A stretch of DNA of 64,000 bases from UBA12481 sp942493265 (lineage in GTDB: Bacteria; Bacteroidota; Bacteroidia; Bacteroidales; UBA12481). Positions 53,592-63,334 of this stretch are shown one piece after another; position 1 is the stretch's first letter; every line of letters begins with the position of its first letter. Under the pieces are notes generated by a model. It searched no databases and was not told the DNA's origin. It was given only the letters and a program-made list of their open reading frames with translations. A program made the position numbers and the translations under genes. The stretch covers positions 2,852,001 to 2,916,000 of the forward strand of contig OW818688.1 of assembly GCA_942493265.1 (NCBI GenBank), in the 5' to 3' direction.

Positions 53592-54209
53592 TTAATACCG
53601 TTTCTTGAATGTATGATTCTGCTTGGGCGGGAATCTTTTCTTAGTGACCACCGATTTGGGTGGTAAATCTTTTACCTCAGCCAAAACAGTTCCCGCTGGG
53701 AGGGTAAGTCTTTCACGTGATAATTCCCGGAGTGCGATCAGAATGATCTCATCAGTCACATTATCTTTGTTCCAGGTTAAGTATGAGATCTTCATGTGAT
53801 TGGCAATCTGCCGGGTATACTCAAATTTCTTTTCTTCATCAGCGATCAATACGGCTTTTTCAATCAGCATTTCAGCGATCTTCCCATAATGGCGGAACCG
53901 TATTTTGGATACCGGATAGGGTACCCTGTCGGGTTTTCCCCGGAAATGGTCAATTGATGGCACTTCAAAAGGACAATCAATGTCCAATTTAAAATCAGCA
54001 ATGAGATGAAGGTGATCCCATAATTTATGCTTGTAATCACGATTATCCCGCAGGGTGGGGTTGATATTTCCCATAACATCGATAATCGTCAGGATGGCGG
54101 CATTCCGCTCTGCCCTGTCCGGTATCTGTATCGCATGATCAACCATATTTTGCACGATACGCCCGTATTCCGGCATCCTGAGCCGTTTCTCTTTTTTACT
54201 GTATTCCAT
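53592..54209 (-). CDS. DUF4290 family protein
   Basis: The 205-residue protein matches DUF4290, a Bacteroidota family encoded next to murA: YGRIVQNMVDHAI, DNRDYKHKLWDHLHLIADFKLDID (in part), and a basic C-terminal tail rich in Lys, Arg and Phe (KKRFPPKQNHTFKKRY). It has no signal peptide or membrane helix, so it is cytoplasmic. The body is alpha-helical and charged, and the tail suggests nucleic-acid or ribosome contact, which is speculation. Its function is unknown; the linkage with murA may hint at the cell wall. Confidence 0.85.
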   Translation of the reverse strand: MEYSKKEKRLRMPEYGRIVQNMVDHAIQIPDRAERNAAILTIIDVMGNINPTLRDNRDYKHKLWDHLHLIADFKLDIDCPFEVPSIDHFRGKPDRVPYPVSKIRFRHYGKIAEMLIEKAVLIADEEKKFEYTRQIANHMKISYLTWNKDNVTDEIILIALRELSRERLTLPAGTVLAEVKDLPPKSVVTKKRFPPKQNHTFKKRY

Positions 54210-54253
54210 TGATTTTACCTTGAATGTGACAAAGGTAGGGATTTTTATACACT

Positions 54254-56557
54254 TCAGGACTTAATAATTTTTAAGCGCGCAAATTTAAGAAGCAGTTGCT
54301 TGTTGCCGGTGTCTTTAAAAAACACAGTTGCCATGCGGTTGCCGCCTTCTCCCTCAATCTGCAGAATCTTACCATTTCCAAATCGTGGATGGGTTACCAT
54401 CATCCCGGATTGAATGGACGAGGGATCATCCGGCTCGAAATTTTCATCCACCGGAGGCTTCTGACCGGGTTTGGAACTTACCGGTATAATTCTCCTTACC
54501 GGCCTGGTGCCCGATCTTGGTTTTTCAATTTCCTCATCTTCCTCTTCCTGGTCCATACTACGCCCGCCCATTGTTTTTTGGCTTCCCCCTGTCAGCTTAA
54601 TGAATTTTGGATCTATTTCGCGGATAAACCTGCTGGGTCGGCAATCAATCAGACTGCCCCAGCGATAACGGGTTTTCGAAAGAGTTATAATAACCCGCTT
54701 CCGGGCTCTTGTCAGCGCAACATAGAACAACCGGCGCTCTTCTTCAATTTCCTTGGCCGATCCGCTCGAAAACTGGGAGGGGAAAAGTTCCTCTTCAACT
54801 CCTGCAATGAAAACATAGCCGAACTCAAGCCCTTTGGCTGAATGTATCGTCATCAAGCTTACCTTGTTACGGTCTTCCTCTTTCTCGGTATCCTGATCAG
54901 TCATCAAGGAAACATTCTGCATGAAGAAATCCATTCCGCTTACGTTGGCCTCTTCGCCTTCCTGATTTGCCTGATCCACGAATTCCTTGATTCCGTTGAT
55001 CAATTGTTCGATATTCTCAAATTTGCTAAGCCCTTCAGGGGTGCGGTCGAAACGGTATTCCTCAAGGATACCGGTCCCGCGGACAACACGCATCGCCAGT
55101 TCATAAGCATCAATGGTGTCAGCAACTGAAGTGTTTTCTTCAATCAGATGCCGGAACTGCACCAGCTTTTCAGCAGTACCCTTATTAAATTGAGGTACAT
55201 AGGCTGCCGGTTCTCCAAGTACCTGCCAGATCGGACACTGGGCCTGATTGGCTGCCTCACTCAAACGGTCGAGCGTTGTTTTTCCTATTCCCCTGGCGGG
55301 ATAGTTTATGATCCTTTTCAGTGATTCATCATCGCGATGGTTCAGGATCAGCCTGAAATAGGCCAGGATATCCTTGATTTCCTTTCGCTGATAAAAGGAT
55401 ATGCTGCCATATATCTTATAGGGGATATTCTGCTTACGACACGCTTCTTCAATGATCCGAGATTGTGCATGAGTCCTGTATAATACGGCAAATTCTTTAA
55501 AATCAGCTTGTTCACGCAAGTGGGTGTCCAGAATGCGGTTTGAGATAAAAAATCCTTCCTCCTGGTCAGTCAGCGATTGCGATACTTCTACCAAATCGCC
55601 GGGTTCATTTGCCGACCAGACGGTTTTTGGTATCCGGGTCTGGTTTTTCAAGATCAGGCTATTGGCTGCTTCAACGATTGTCTGGGTTGAACGGTAATTC
55701 TGTTCTAACTTGAAAATCTTGTATTCCGGATAATCAATTCTGAAATTCAGGATGTTTTCAATTCTGGCTCCCCGAAAGGAATAAATACTCTGGGAATCAT
55801 CACCTACAACACAGAGGTTGCGATTAGTACGGGCCAGCAGATTGACTATGGAGTACTGGGCAAAATTGGTGTCCTGGTATTCGTCTACCAAAATATACCG
55901 GAACTTATCCTGATAACGCTTTAATATCTCCGGATGTTTTTGAAATAACAGGTAAGTGTTCAGCAATAAATCATCAAAATCCATGGCTCCGGCATTCCGG
56001 CAGCGTCTGGCATAGGTACTGTATAAATTGCCCATCTCAGGCCTGCGTGTAGATTCATCTGCAGCAATCCATTCGCTCCTGGCCAGGTAACTTTCGGGAG
56101 TGATCAGCTGATTCTTGGCCGAAGAAATCCGTCGGAGAACCTCCCCAACAGGATAAATGTCATCATCCAGTTTAAGATCGTGTAAAATGCTTCTGATTAA
56201 GCTCTTAGTGTCGTCACTGTCATAAATCGTGAAATTTTGACTGAATCCCAGCAATTGGGCTTCTTTTCTAAGGATACGGGCAAAAAGGGAATGGAAAGTC
56301 CCCATCCAGATGGCACGGGTAATTTCAGGTTTCATCAGCCCGCCGATCCGGTCCCGCATTTCCCTGGCGGCTTTATTAGTGAAGGTGAGTGAAAGTATAT
56401 TCCCTGGCTGAATCCCCTGTTCCAGCATCCATGCAATTTTATAGGTCAGAACACGGGTTTTTCCAGAGCCGGCGCCGGCAATAACAAGCATGGGGCCATC
56501 CGTTTGCTGAACGGCTTCACTTTGAATCGGGCTTAAGCTATTGAGAATATTATTCAC
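54254..56557 (-). CDS. UvrD/PcrA-type superfamily 1 DNA helicase
   Basis: The 767-residue 3'-5' helicase has all motifs: AGAGSGKTRVL (I), LTFTNKAAREM (Ia), VDEYQDTN (II), GDDSQSIYSFRGA (III), LEQNYRST (IV), TIHSAKGLEF (V) and VALTRARKRV (VI). It acts in repair and removal of proteins from DNA. The C terminus (PRFGNGKILQIEGEGGNRMATVFF, in part) is the PcrA/UvrD Tudor-like domain that contacts RNA polymerase in relatives. PcrA and UvrD cannot be told apart here. The start is 170 bases from the divergent gliding-type gene. Confidence 0.96.
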   Translation of the reverse strand: MNNILNSLSPIQSEAVQQTDGPMLVIAGAGSGKTRVLTYKIAWMLEQGIQPGNILSLTFTNKAAREMRDRIGGLMKPEITRAIWMGTFHSLFARILRKEAQLLGFSQNFTIYDSDDTKSLIRSILHDLKLDDDIYPVGEVLRRISSAKNQLITPESYLARSEWIAADESTRRPEMGNLYSTYARRCRNAGAMDFDDLLLNTYLLFQKHPEILKRYQDKFRYILVDEYQDTNFAQYSIVNLLARTNRNLCVVGDDSQSIYSFRGARIENILNFRIDYPEYKIFKLEQNYRSTQTIVEAANSLILKNQTRIPKTVWSANEPGDLVEVSQSLTDQEEGFFISNRILDTHLREQADFKEFAVLYRTHAQSRIIEEACRKQNIPYKIYGSISFYQRKEIKDILAYFRLILNHRDDESLKRIINYPARGIGKTTLDRLSEAANQAQCPIWQVLGEPAAYVPQFNKGTAEKLVQFRHLIEENTSVADTIDAYELAMRVVRGTGILEEYRFDRTPEGLSKFENIEQLINGIKEFVDQANQEGEEANVSGMDFFMQNVSLMTDQDTEKEEDRNKVSLMTIHSAKGLEFGYVFIAGVEEELFPSQFSSGSAKEIEEERRLFYVALTRARKRVIITLSKTRYRWGSLIDCRPSRFIREIDPKFIKLTGGSQKTMGGRSMDQEEEDEEIEKPRSGTRPVRRIIPVSSKPGQKPPVDENFEPDDPSSIQSGMMVTHPRFGNGKILQIEGEGGNRMATVFFKDTGNKQLLLKFARLKIIKS

Positions 56558-56726
56558 TTTTTAATCTTTATAAGTACGGAAATCATCATTTTTGCGTTAG
56601 TGATTGCAACGCCGGAAAGTACGGCAAAAATAACAATTGTCGCATATTCAGGCATTAATGACGAGTATCGATTTATGGCTAAAATTCCGTAATATTGTAA
56701 CTCATTAACAGTAAGCGCTGATATTG

Positions 56727-57983
56727 ATGAAATACCGTTTTTTTTCTCAGAAATGGCCATTGGCCGCGATCGTATTGATTTTCCTGCTGCCTTTTGCACT
56801 CAGGGCCCAGGAAGGTGATTATACAGTCAGGATAAAACAGCCTGCCGTGGACACTCTTAAATCATGCCCCGATAAAATGATCGTTTTTATGGCGGAAGGG
56901 CTTAATGATGATTTTTCTTCTTTCGATCCGAACCAGGTGACTTTTACCTGGGACATGGGATATAAGGATGTTATCCGTACTGGCCAGAATGTTACGTTTT
57001 CGTATCCGGAAGGTGGTCATTATAACGTAAGGTTATATGTAACCAGCAGAACTGGCGGGCCAGCTGCAAAAAATGTGCCCCAAATAAGCGTCTATATTGG
57101 TATCAGACCCTCCTTTTCAGGTACACGCTCGGATCAGTCTTCCATTTGCAATGGAAATGAAATCGGCTTAACTGGTTTTGTTACTGCAGTACCCTGGACT
57201 CAGGATACATTCCTCTTCGAAAATACCTTTAATCAGGCCGATTTCGCCTGGGATGGGGTAGGGATACAGTCCGACCGCAATGGTATTGCAAGGATCAGGC
57301 CACCGCTCAATAAGGGTAATTTGAACTATATTTTCAGGGTTACCGATGATTTTGGATGCATTCATGATACAACTCTCACGTTATATGGTGTATATGCTTC
57401 CTTCACAGTAAACCCGAAAACCGGAGAAGCTCCCCTGGAGGTTTCCATGGAAGTGGATTCTTCTTCAAACGGAGGTTCTGAGTCAAGTATAACTTATGAT
57501 TGGGAATTCTTCGAAAACAGTGATACTTCCAACCTCCTGACCACATCGGATACCAAATTTTCGTTGGAGCGGCCCGGAGAGTATACCAGCCGGGTGGTTG
57601 TCAAATACCTTCAATGCCGGAATGTTTTTACTTCAGATGATTATATCAAAGTTGATTCATCCTTGCTGGAAATTCCCAATGTTTTCACTCCAAACGAAGA
57701 TGGTGCCAATGATTATTTCCAGGTTAAGGCACTGTCTCTCAGGAGTTTTTCGGGAAGAATAATGAATCGATGGGGACGGGTGGTTTATGAGTGGACCGAT
57801 CCCAAAACCCTCGAAAAAGGATGGAATGGCAGGTACATGAATGATGGTCAGCCTGCACCTTCGGGCACCTATTATTATATTATATCCGCCACCGGTTATG
57901 ATGATAAGGTTTATAAAGGAATGGTGAATAAGGGATCCGACAGCGAGAAAATGTATTATGGGTTTCTAACCCTGATCAGATAA
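56727..57983 (+). CDS. Secreted protein with gliding-motility-type C-terminal domain
   Basis: The 418-residue protein has a signal peptide (to about residue 27, ending RAQE), one PKD-like domain (about 45-125; FTWDMGYKDVIRTGQNVTFSYPEGGHYNVRLY, in part), a second beta domain, another PKD-like domain (about 215-305; SITYDWEFF, PGEYTSRVVV) and the C-terminal CHU_C/type B sorting domain (FTPNEDGANDYF, NRWGRVVYEW, GWNGRYMNDGQPAPSGTYYYII, in part). It should be exported by the type IX system and remain on the surface. The ATG at 56727 is used in place of a TTG three bases before. No enzyme domain was seen. Confidence 0.92.
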   Translation: MKYRFFSQKWPLAAIVLIFLLPFALRAQEGDYTVRIKQPAVDTLKSCPDKMIVFMAEGLNDDFSSFDPNQVTFTWDMGYKDVIRTGQNVTFSYPEGGHYNVRLYVTSRTGGPAAKNVPQISVYIGIRPSFSGTRSDQSSICNGNEIGLTGFVTAVPWTQDTFLFENTFNQADFAWDGVGIQSDRNGIARIRPPLNKGNLNYIFRVTDDFGCIHDTTLTLYGVYASFTVNPKTGEAPLEVSMEVDSSSNGGSESSITYDWEFFENSDTSNLLTTSDTKFSLERPGEYTSRVVVKYLQCRNVFTSDDYIKVDSSLLEIPNVFTPNEDGANDYFQVKALSLRSFSGRIMNRWGRVVYEWTDPKTLEKGWNGRYMNDGQPAPSGTYYYIISATGYDDKVYKGMVNKGSDSEKMYYGFLTLIR

Positions 57984-57988
57984 AAAAA

Positions 57989-58016
57989 AGAAGCCAACTC
58001 CTGAGAGTTGGCTTCT
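57989..58016. terminator. Bidirectional terminator between the gliding-type and EF-G-like genes
   Basis: A perfect 12-bp stem (AGAAGCCAACTC / GAGTTGGCTTCT) with loop CTGA has TCTTTTA on one side and a run of eight A on the other, so it can serve both convergent genes. Confidence 0.93.
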
Positions 58017-58039
58017 TCTTTTAGTATCCTTTTTCAGAA

Positions 58040-60190
58040 TTATTCGTCGTCATCAGCTGTATAAGCAGCCTGAAGTTTTTCCTGAACATCCGGCGGACAT
58101 AAAGCATATTCACTGAATTTCATCGTATAGGTTGCCCTTCCGTTAGTCAGTGAACTCAGGGTGGTTGAATATTTGTTCAGTTCAGCCAGCGGTACCCTCA
58201 CCCGAAGATGTTCGTATCGACCCTCTGAATTCATGCCCAATATCATCGCACGCCTGCCCTGAAGGTCACTCATGACATCACCCATACGGTCGCCTGGTAC
58301 CAAAACTTCCACATCATAAATCGGTTCCATGATCTTCGGACCAGCCTTCCGGAATGCCTCAGCAAATGCTTTTGCACCAGCTAACCGGAACGAGATTTCG
58401 TTGGAGTCAACCGGGTGCATTTTGCCGTCGTATACAAATACGCGGATGTCGCGGGCGTATGATCCTGTTAACGGGCCGTTTTCAAGCTTCTCCATCAAAC
58501 CCTTCTGTATGGCAGGAAGAAAACGGGCTTCAATTGAACCTCCAACGATACAATTGTAGAACATCAGCTTGCCTCCCCAGTCCAAAGGAATCTCTTCCTT
58601 ACCCCTGATTGAAAGCTGCATATCCTTTCCGTCAATCTTGAACAGAGTCCTTTCAGGTACCCCTTCTTCGTGTGGTTCAATGATAATGTGAACCTCGCCA
58701 AACTGGCCTGAACCGCCCGACTGCTTTTTATGACGGTATGATGCCTGGGCAACCTTCGTTATGGTTTCGCGGTATGGAATCTTAGGAGCCAGATATTCGG
58801 TAGGAATTTTATAAGTGTTGTCAAGAAGCCATTTTATAATGTTCAGATGGTATTCACCTTGTCCGTGCAAAATAATCTGCTTGAGTTCTTTCGAATATTC
58901 AACGAGCAGCGAAGGATCTTCTTCATGCAGGCGGTGAAGTGCTTCTCCCAGCTTTTCGTCATCTGATTCTTCTTTTGCCTTAATGGCTGCACGGAATTTG
59001 GGTTCCGGCATCTCTATTGGAAGAATAGGTGAATCAACAGTTTTATCTGCAAGAGTAGTGAAAGTCCTGGTATCCTTGAGCTTAACCGTGCCTCCGATAT
59101 CGCCTGGGAACATGGTGTCAACCTTTTGACGGGTTTTCCCGGCTACGGCAAATAACTGAGAAACCCTTTCCTTGGCATTGGTATTCAGGTTTAACAGGTC
59201 GATGCTTTCAGTCAGCTTGCCGGAAATAACTTTAAAGAAGTTGATCTCCCCAAGATGCTGCTCGGTAAAAGTCTTGAAAACAAAAGCAATGTTTGGTCCC
59301 GACTGGCCAACCTTGATTTCCTGGCCATTCTTGAATTTATATACTGCCTGATCCGGTGTAGGTGCATAGTTTACAACGAAATCGCACAGGTGTTGAGTTC
59401 CCTGAACATTTTTTGCTGATGTGCAAAGAACAGGGAAAATTCCCCGGTCAGCAATGCCCTTTTTGAGGCCGATGCGCAATTGCTCATCGGTCAGTGTATC
59501 ATTGGCGAAGAATTCCTCCATCAGGTTTTCGTCAGCTTCAGCAGCCAGTTCAATCAGTCGTGCCAGGTAGTCTCCTGCCTTTTTGGTTTCACTTGCCGGG
59601 ATTTCACTTTCAACCGGGGCTCCGCCTCCAACAGGATATTTAATCAACTTCTTGCGAATAACATCAATTACAGTATCGAATCCTACTCCTTCATTCATCG
59701 GATACTGAACAACCACCACCTTTTGTCCAAATGCTTCACGAGCACTGTCAACAGCCTTGTCGAAATGTGATTTTTCGTGATCAAGCTGATTGACAACAAG
59801 AATGACAGGCTTGTGATGTTTGTGCGTATAACGCATGATGGACTCAGTTCCGGTTTCAACCCCGTTCTGGGCATTGATGAGCAGCAACGTTGATTCCACT
59901 GCACTCAGGGCAGCTATGGTTGCCCCAACAAAATCATCGGCACCCGGAGTGTCAATAAAATTGATTTTAAAATCTTTGTATTCGGTATACAAAACAGTTG
60001 CATAAACCGAGTTGCCGCGCTCATGTTCAATCTCCTGGCAATCCGACACTGTGTTTTTGCTGCCTACATCCCCTCGCCGGCTGATCACACCTCCGTCAAA
60101 CAACAGCGATTCGGCCAAGGTTGTTTTTCCTGACCCCGAATTGCCCAGAAGTGCAAGGTTCCGTATCTGATTCGTCTGGTAAACTTTCAT
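58040..60190 (-). CDS. Elongation factor G paralogue with altered GTPase motifs
   Basis: The 716-residue protein has all five EF-G domains, but its G motifs deviate: P-loop GNSGSGKT (16-23) in place of AHIDAGKT, ERGNSVYATV in place of ERGITI, DTPGADDF with A84 where EF-G has the catalytic His, and NQLDHEK in place of NKMD. The later domains are EF-G-like, including FVYDGKMHPVDSNEISFRLAGAKAFAEAF (in part) and the domain V end. It is thus the EF-G2-type paralogue rather than the main factor, which is expected in the rpsL operon past the window. It may translocate without normal GTP hydrolysis. It has its own promoter. Confidence 0.9.
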   Translation of the reverse strand: MKVYQTNQIRNLALLGNSGSGKTTLAESLLFDGGVISRRGDVGSKNTVSDCQEIEHERGNSVYATVLYTEYKDFKINFIDTPGADDFVGATIAALSAVESTLLLINAQNGVETGTESIMRYTHKHHKPVILVVNQLDHEKSHFDKAVDSAREAFGQKVVVVQYPMNEGVGFDTVIDVIRKKLIKYPVGGGAPVESEIPASETKKAGDYLARLIELAAEADENLMEEFFANDTLTDEQLRIGLKKGIADRGIFPVLCTSAKNVQGTQHLCDFVVNYAPTPDQAVYKFKNGQEIKVGQSGPNIAFVFKTFTEQHLGEINFFKVISGKLTESIDLLNLNTNAKERVSQLFAVAGKTRQKVDTMFPGDIGGTVKLKDTRTFTTLADKTVDSPILPIEMPEPKFRAAIKAKEESDDEKLGEALHRLHEEDPSLLVEYSKELKQIILHGQGEYHLNIIKWLLDNTYKIPTEYLAPKIPYRETITKVAQASYRHKKQSGGSGQFGEVHIIIEPHEEGVPERTLFKIDGKDMQLSIRGKEEIPLDWGGKLMFYNCIVGGSIEARFLPAIQKGLMEKLENGPLTGSYARDIRVFVYDGKMHPVDSNEISFRLAGAKAFAEAFRKAGPKIMEPIYDVEVLVPGDRMGDVMSDLQGRRAMILGMNSEGRYEHLRVRVPLAELNKYSTTLSSLTNGRATYTMKFSEYALCPPDVQEKLQAAYTADDDE

Positions 60191-60248
60191 AACTCCCTTA
60201 ATTACTGGTAAAATGATGAGAAAAATTGCTTGCTAAAAATTTGGTCAG

Positions 60249-60278
60249 CAAAGCTAAGTTTTTTTTTTAAAAATCAAG
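60249..60278 (-). promoter_or_regulatory. Promoter of the EF-G-like gene
   Basis: The minus strand has TAGCTTTG (60256-60249), a perfect TAnnTTTG -7 box. CTTG (60278-60275) lies 18 bases upstream as the -33 box, with an A/T-rich spacer. Transcription would begin near 60243, about 53 bases before the start codon. Confidence 0.65.
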
Positions 60279-60290
60279 AGCCGCAGGTCA

Positions 60291-63146
60291 TTACCTTCTT
60301 TTTTTATATTGTATGATCAGGAAGGTGAAGAATGCGCTGGCTAATATGATAAAACTTATTAGTATTAAGGGACTTGAGCGTTTTTGAATGGAAATGTTAC
60401 CGGGATCTCCGATCAATACATGGCCCGCCCAGAAATAGGGTGCACCGGTCGCTTTATTTGCCTGATCAATGTACTGGTTTCTGGCCTGCATGAGAGCCTC
60501 GCGCTGGGTCATTCCGTCCTGCAGGTTTTTAAAAAAATATTTCATCACAGCAGAGGAGGACTGATCATCAATGGGCCATAAAGTTGTTATCACTGATGGC
60601 ACCCCCGCAAACTGAAACCCCCTGGCAATGCTTAAAATCCCTTCGCCTACCTGCAACAGCCCGGTCCCCGTATTACAGGCACTTAAAATCACCAGCGATG
60701 ATCTTATTTTCATCGGAATCATTTCGAAAAGGTACAAGCTGCAATCGGGTTCTGATGGATTTAGCAGAAGCCTGGATTGCATCGGATTTGATGGATCCAT
60801 TATGCCATGCGTGTTTAGCGAAATGACAGAGGACTTCTGAAAAGCTTTCCTGAGGGACTTTTCACTGGCTTGTTTGTTGACATATTTTCGGGTGCGAAAA
60901 TATTTGGAGATGACTTTTATATCACTATCCGACTTGTTAAGCGACAGTAATGTTAATGTGTCAATTCTGGCCCCTTTTGAGACAAAAGGGGCAAAAGCGT
61001 AAACCGTGGCTGTCTCTCTTCTTGTGGATTGTTTTCTCAACTGGAAAAGTTGTTCATGAGAAGAAATATATGATATCTGGTATTTGCGGTTCAGATAGCT
61101 TAATTTCCTGAAATCGGATCCTCTGGGCCTGATGGTATCTGAAACGAAAACTTCGAACGGCAGGAATCCCAGCTCCTCATCAGGTAGGATAATGAGTTTG
61201 TCAATTCCCTTGAATTTTTCGATGGGGTTAAAGAAATATTGATACATCAGATTGGATAATCTGCTGAATTCCAAAAAAATACGTGTATCAACGTAGGAGG
61301 TTATCGTTTCACGGAAAGCCTCTATATCTTTTCTGAATTGATTTGGTAAGGTATCCCTGAAGGTGAAAAGGGTATCCTTTGTCAGTACCATGGCTACCAT
61401 ATAGTCGAGGTTCAACCTGAAGTCGTGCACAACGGTGTAATCAATCATGGCTTCGCCCGGAATGATCAGATTTTGGATTTCACCCGGCAGATAGCCCTGA
61501 TTGGTATATATTTTCCTGAAATATTCCGGATTCTCCCTCCTCGCTTCGATCCCGATATTTTTAAGTTCATCGGCTAGGTCAGATAACCGTGTTTTGATCA
61601 AAGTGATTGTATCTGCCGGAGAATTCAAGTTTGACGACAAAGCTATCAACCTGGATTCCGAACTGGTGATAATCTGTCTGATGCTGTCCTGGTGAGCGAT
61701 CCACGTTGCCACACTTCCAATATATTCCCGGGCCTGGTTTGTTCGGATGAACTCGTTCAGGGTAGCCGATTTGTTCCGTTCGGATAACTGAAAAGCTTGT
61801 TCGAGATATTTTTTTTCTTTGGTCAGGCTGTATAAATCGAGTGCCATGTCAAGTGCATTAAAAAAATGAATTTTGGCTTCTGAGCTGAGGTAAGGCTTGC
61901 TTTCAAATACGTACCAGAACCTGAGGGTATCCATCATTTCGAGTGCAGTCATAAAGGTTTTAAGCCCAACAACAAGATCCCCCGGATCATGGAGCTGGTT
62001 ATACCTTCTGTGGAAGGAATGAGCCTTATAGGCAGTGAATTCAGCTAATTGAGGAGTCACACTGCTGATACGCGGATTGGTTGAGAAATCAGTCAGTGAA
62101 CAAGTTGGATCCAGCCAGTGAAGCGCCTTCTGAAAGTTCTCAATTGCTTTTGTGTATTGCTCGTTTCCTCCAAAATTTGCACCCAGGTTGGCATAATAAG
62201 GGGCGGGATTCCTGCCAGACTGTATAGCATAATCCTTTGCTTTGGAGAAGTATACTCTCGCACTGTCAGAATTGCCGAGATATTGGTAACAATGCCCGAT
62301 ATTATTAATCACAACGATAAATTCCTGCTTACCCAGCCCCTTTATTTTAGATTTTTCCATATAGGATTGCTTAAAATAGGCCAGCGACTGCTGAAATTGG
62401 CCCCTCCTGTTGAATAAGACACCTAATTCATTATAAACTTGTGCTATAGCGGGCAATGTATCCAGAGTCCGATAGATTGTCAGCGATTCAAACAGCACGG
62501 AATCCGCCCTTTGGTCAGATTTATTGAGTACAGATAATATAGAACTTAAATCACTCAGGTCCTCTGCCAGTTTCACCGTTCGTCCGATTCTCCGGTTTAA
62601 ACTGATCGACCGGTCGAAATTCCTTGAGGATTCAAAAAGGTCGCCAGTTCGTTTATATAATCTCGCCAGCGTACCGTAAGAATCGGCCATAAGAATTCTG
62701 TTTAAGGTGCCCGTTGCCGGTCGTACCGAGATGGAGGCAAGGAGGCTGTCGGCTGCCTGGTTGTTTGCATTTGCTGATGCCAGGATAAGCGATTGGAACA
62801 ATAATCGGTTTGCACGTGTTTCTGCATTGAATGAAATGCCATCATGAAATCTCAGAAAGTTCTGGTAAGCAGCCTTAGAAGCGGAAAGGCTATCTGACCA
62901 GGCAAAGAAAACAGCAGCTTCGAGGCACCTCTCAGCACGCGCAGACGCATTTAAATCAGGCTGATCGGCCAGATATTGGGTAATATATCCGGCAACCTGG
63001 GGTCGGTTTCCCAGAAATGCCATTCTGAATAACCTGGTGGTGTCAAAATTATCCTGAGAGGCGGGATGGTAGGATGCGGCTGGACAGGGTAGGGTTAAGG
63101 CTATAGCAAGTAATTTAATAATCAGTACATTAACTAAATTATTCAT
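60291..63146 (-). CDS. Exported TPR-CHAT domain protein with C-terminal membrane helix
   Basis: The 951-residue protein has an N-terminal signal sequence (about 1-25), tetratricopeptide repeats (about 150-350 and some later), a helical linker, and a CHAT caspase-like protease domain (about 620-920). Catalytic H780 (LNTHG) and C824 (SACNTG) are present, along with LPDEELGFLPFEVF and FAGVPSVITTLWPIDD. A final hydrophobic helix (about 927-945) ends in KKRR. With signal and tail helix, the protease should face the periplasm and be held in the inner membrane. CHAT proteases act in protein-cleavage and cell-death or defence pathways. The only close neighbour is a small secreted protein gene, divergent. 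Confidence 0.88.
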   Translation of the reverse strand: MNNLVNVLIIKLLAIALTLPCPAASYHPASQDNFDTTRLFRMAFLGNRPQVAGYITQYLADQPDLNASARAERCLEAAVFFAWSDSLSASKAAYQNFLRFHDGISFNAETRANRLLFQSLILASANANNQAADSLLASISVRPATGTLNRILMADSYGTLARLYKRTGDLFESSRNFDRSISLNRRIGRTVKLAEDLSDLSSILSVLNKSDQRADSVLFESLTIYRTLDTLPAIAQVYNELGVLFNRRGQFQQSLAYFKQSYMEKSKIKGLGKQEFIVVINNIGHCYQYLGNSDSARVYFSKAKDYAIQSGRNPAPYYANLGANFGGNEQYTKAIENFQKALHWLDPTCSLTDFSTNPRISSVTPQLAEFTAYKAHSFHRRYNQLHDPGDLVVGLKTFMTALEMMDTLRFWYVFESKPYLSSEAKIHFFNALDMALDLYSLTKEKKYLEQAFQLSERNKSATLNEFIRTNQAREYIGSVATWIAHQDSIRQIITSSESRLIALSSNLNSPADTITLIKTRLSDLADELKNIGIEARRENPEYFRKIYTNQGYLPGEIQNLIIPGEAMIDYTVVHDFRLNLDYMVAMVLTKDTLFTFRDTLPNQFRKDIEAFRETITSYVDTRIFLEFSRLSNLMYQYFFNPIEKFKGIDKLIILPDEELGFLPFEVFVSDTIRPRGSDFRKLSYLNRKYQISYISSHEQLFQLRKQSTRRETATVYAFAPFVSKGARIDTLTLLSLNKSDSDIKVISKYFRTRKYVNKQASEKSLRKAFQKSSVISLNTHGIMDPSNPMQSRLLLNPSEPDCSLYLFEMIPMKIRSSLVILSACNTGTGLLQVGEGILSIARGFQFAGVPSVITTLWPIDDQSSSAVMKYFFKNLQDGMTQREALMQARNQYIDQANKATGAPYFWAGHVLIGDPGNISIQKRSSPLILISFIILASAFFTFLIIQYKKRR

Positions 63147-63266
63147 GATAATCCTACCGGTAACTTTCCTGACAATAATATTATATTATATATGTATGCT
63201 TTCCAAGTCCCTGAACGTTAAATGTTAAAATATAGCTGTTTATCAAAATAATTCAAAAAGACGGGT

Positions 63267-63274
63267 TACCTTTG
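63267..63274 (+). promoter_or_regulatory. -7 promoter element of the small secreted protein gene
   Basis: TACCTTTG matches TAnnTTTG exactly. Transcription would start near 63280, giving a leader of about 55 bases. The -33 region 19 bases upstream has no clear TTTG. Confidence 0.55.
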
Positions 63275-63319
63275 ACCCCAAATCAGGATTAATGAAGGCA
63301 AAGCAGATCCTAGATCTTT

Positions 63320-63326
63320 AAGGAGG
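63320..63326 (+). promoter_or_regulatory. Strong Shine-Dalgarno site
   Basis: AAGGAGG lies 8 bases before the ATG at 63335. Perfect Shine-Dalgarno sites are unusual in Bacteroidota and the other genes of this window mostly lack one. Confidence 0.8.
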
Positions 63327-63334
63327 GTTTAATT

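Noticed and set aside
56554..56799. 81-residue minus-strand open frame between uvrD and the gliding-type gene
   Set aside because: It overlaps the signal-peptide region of the gene at 56727 and the divergent promoter space, and its composition matches no family.
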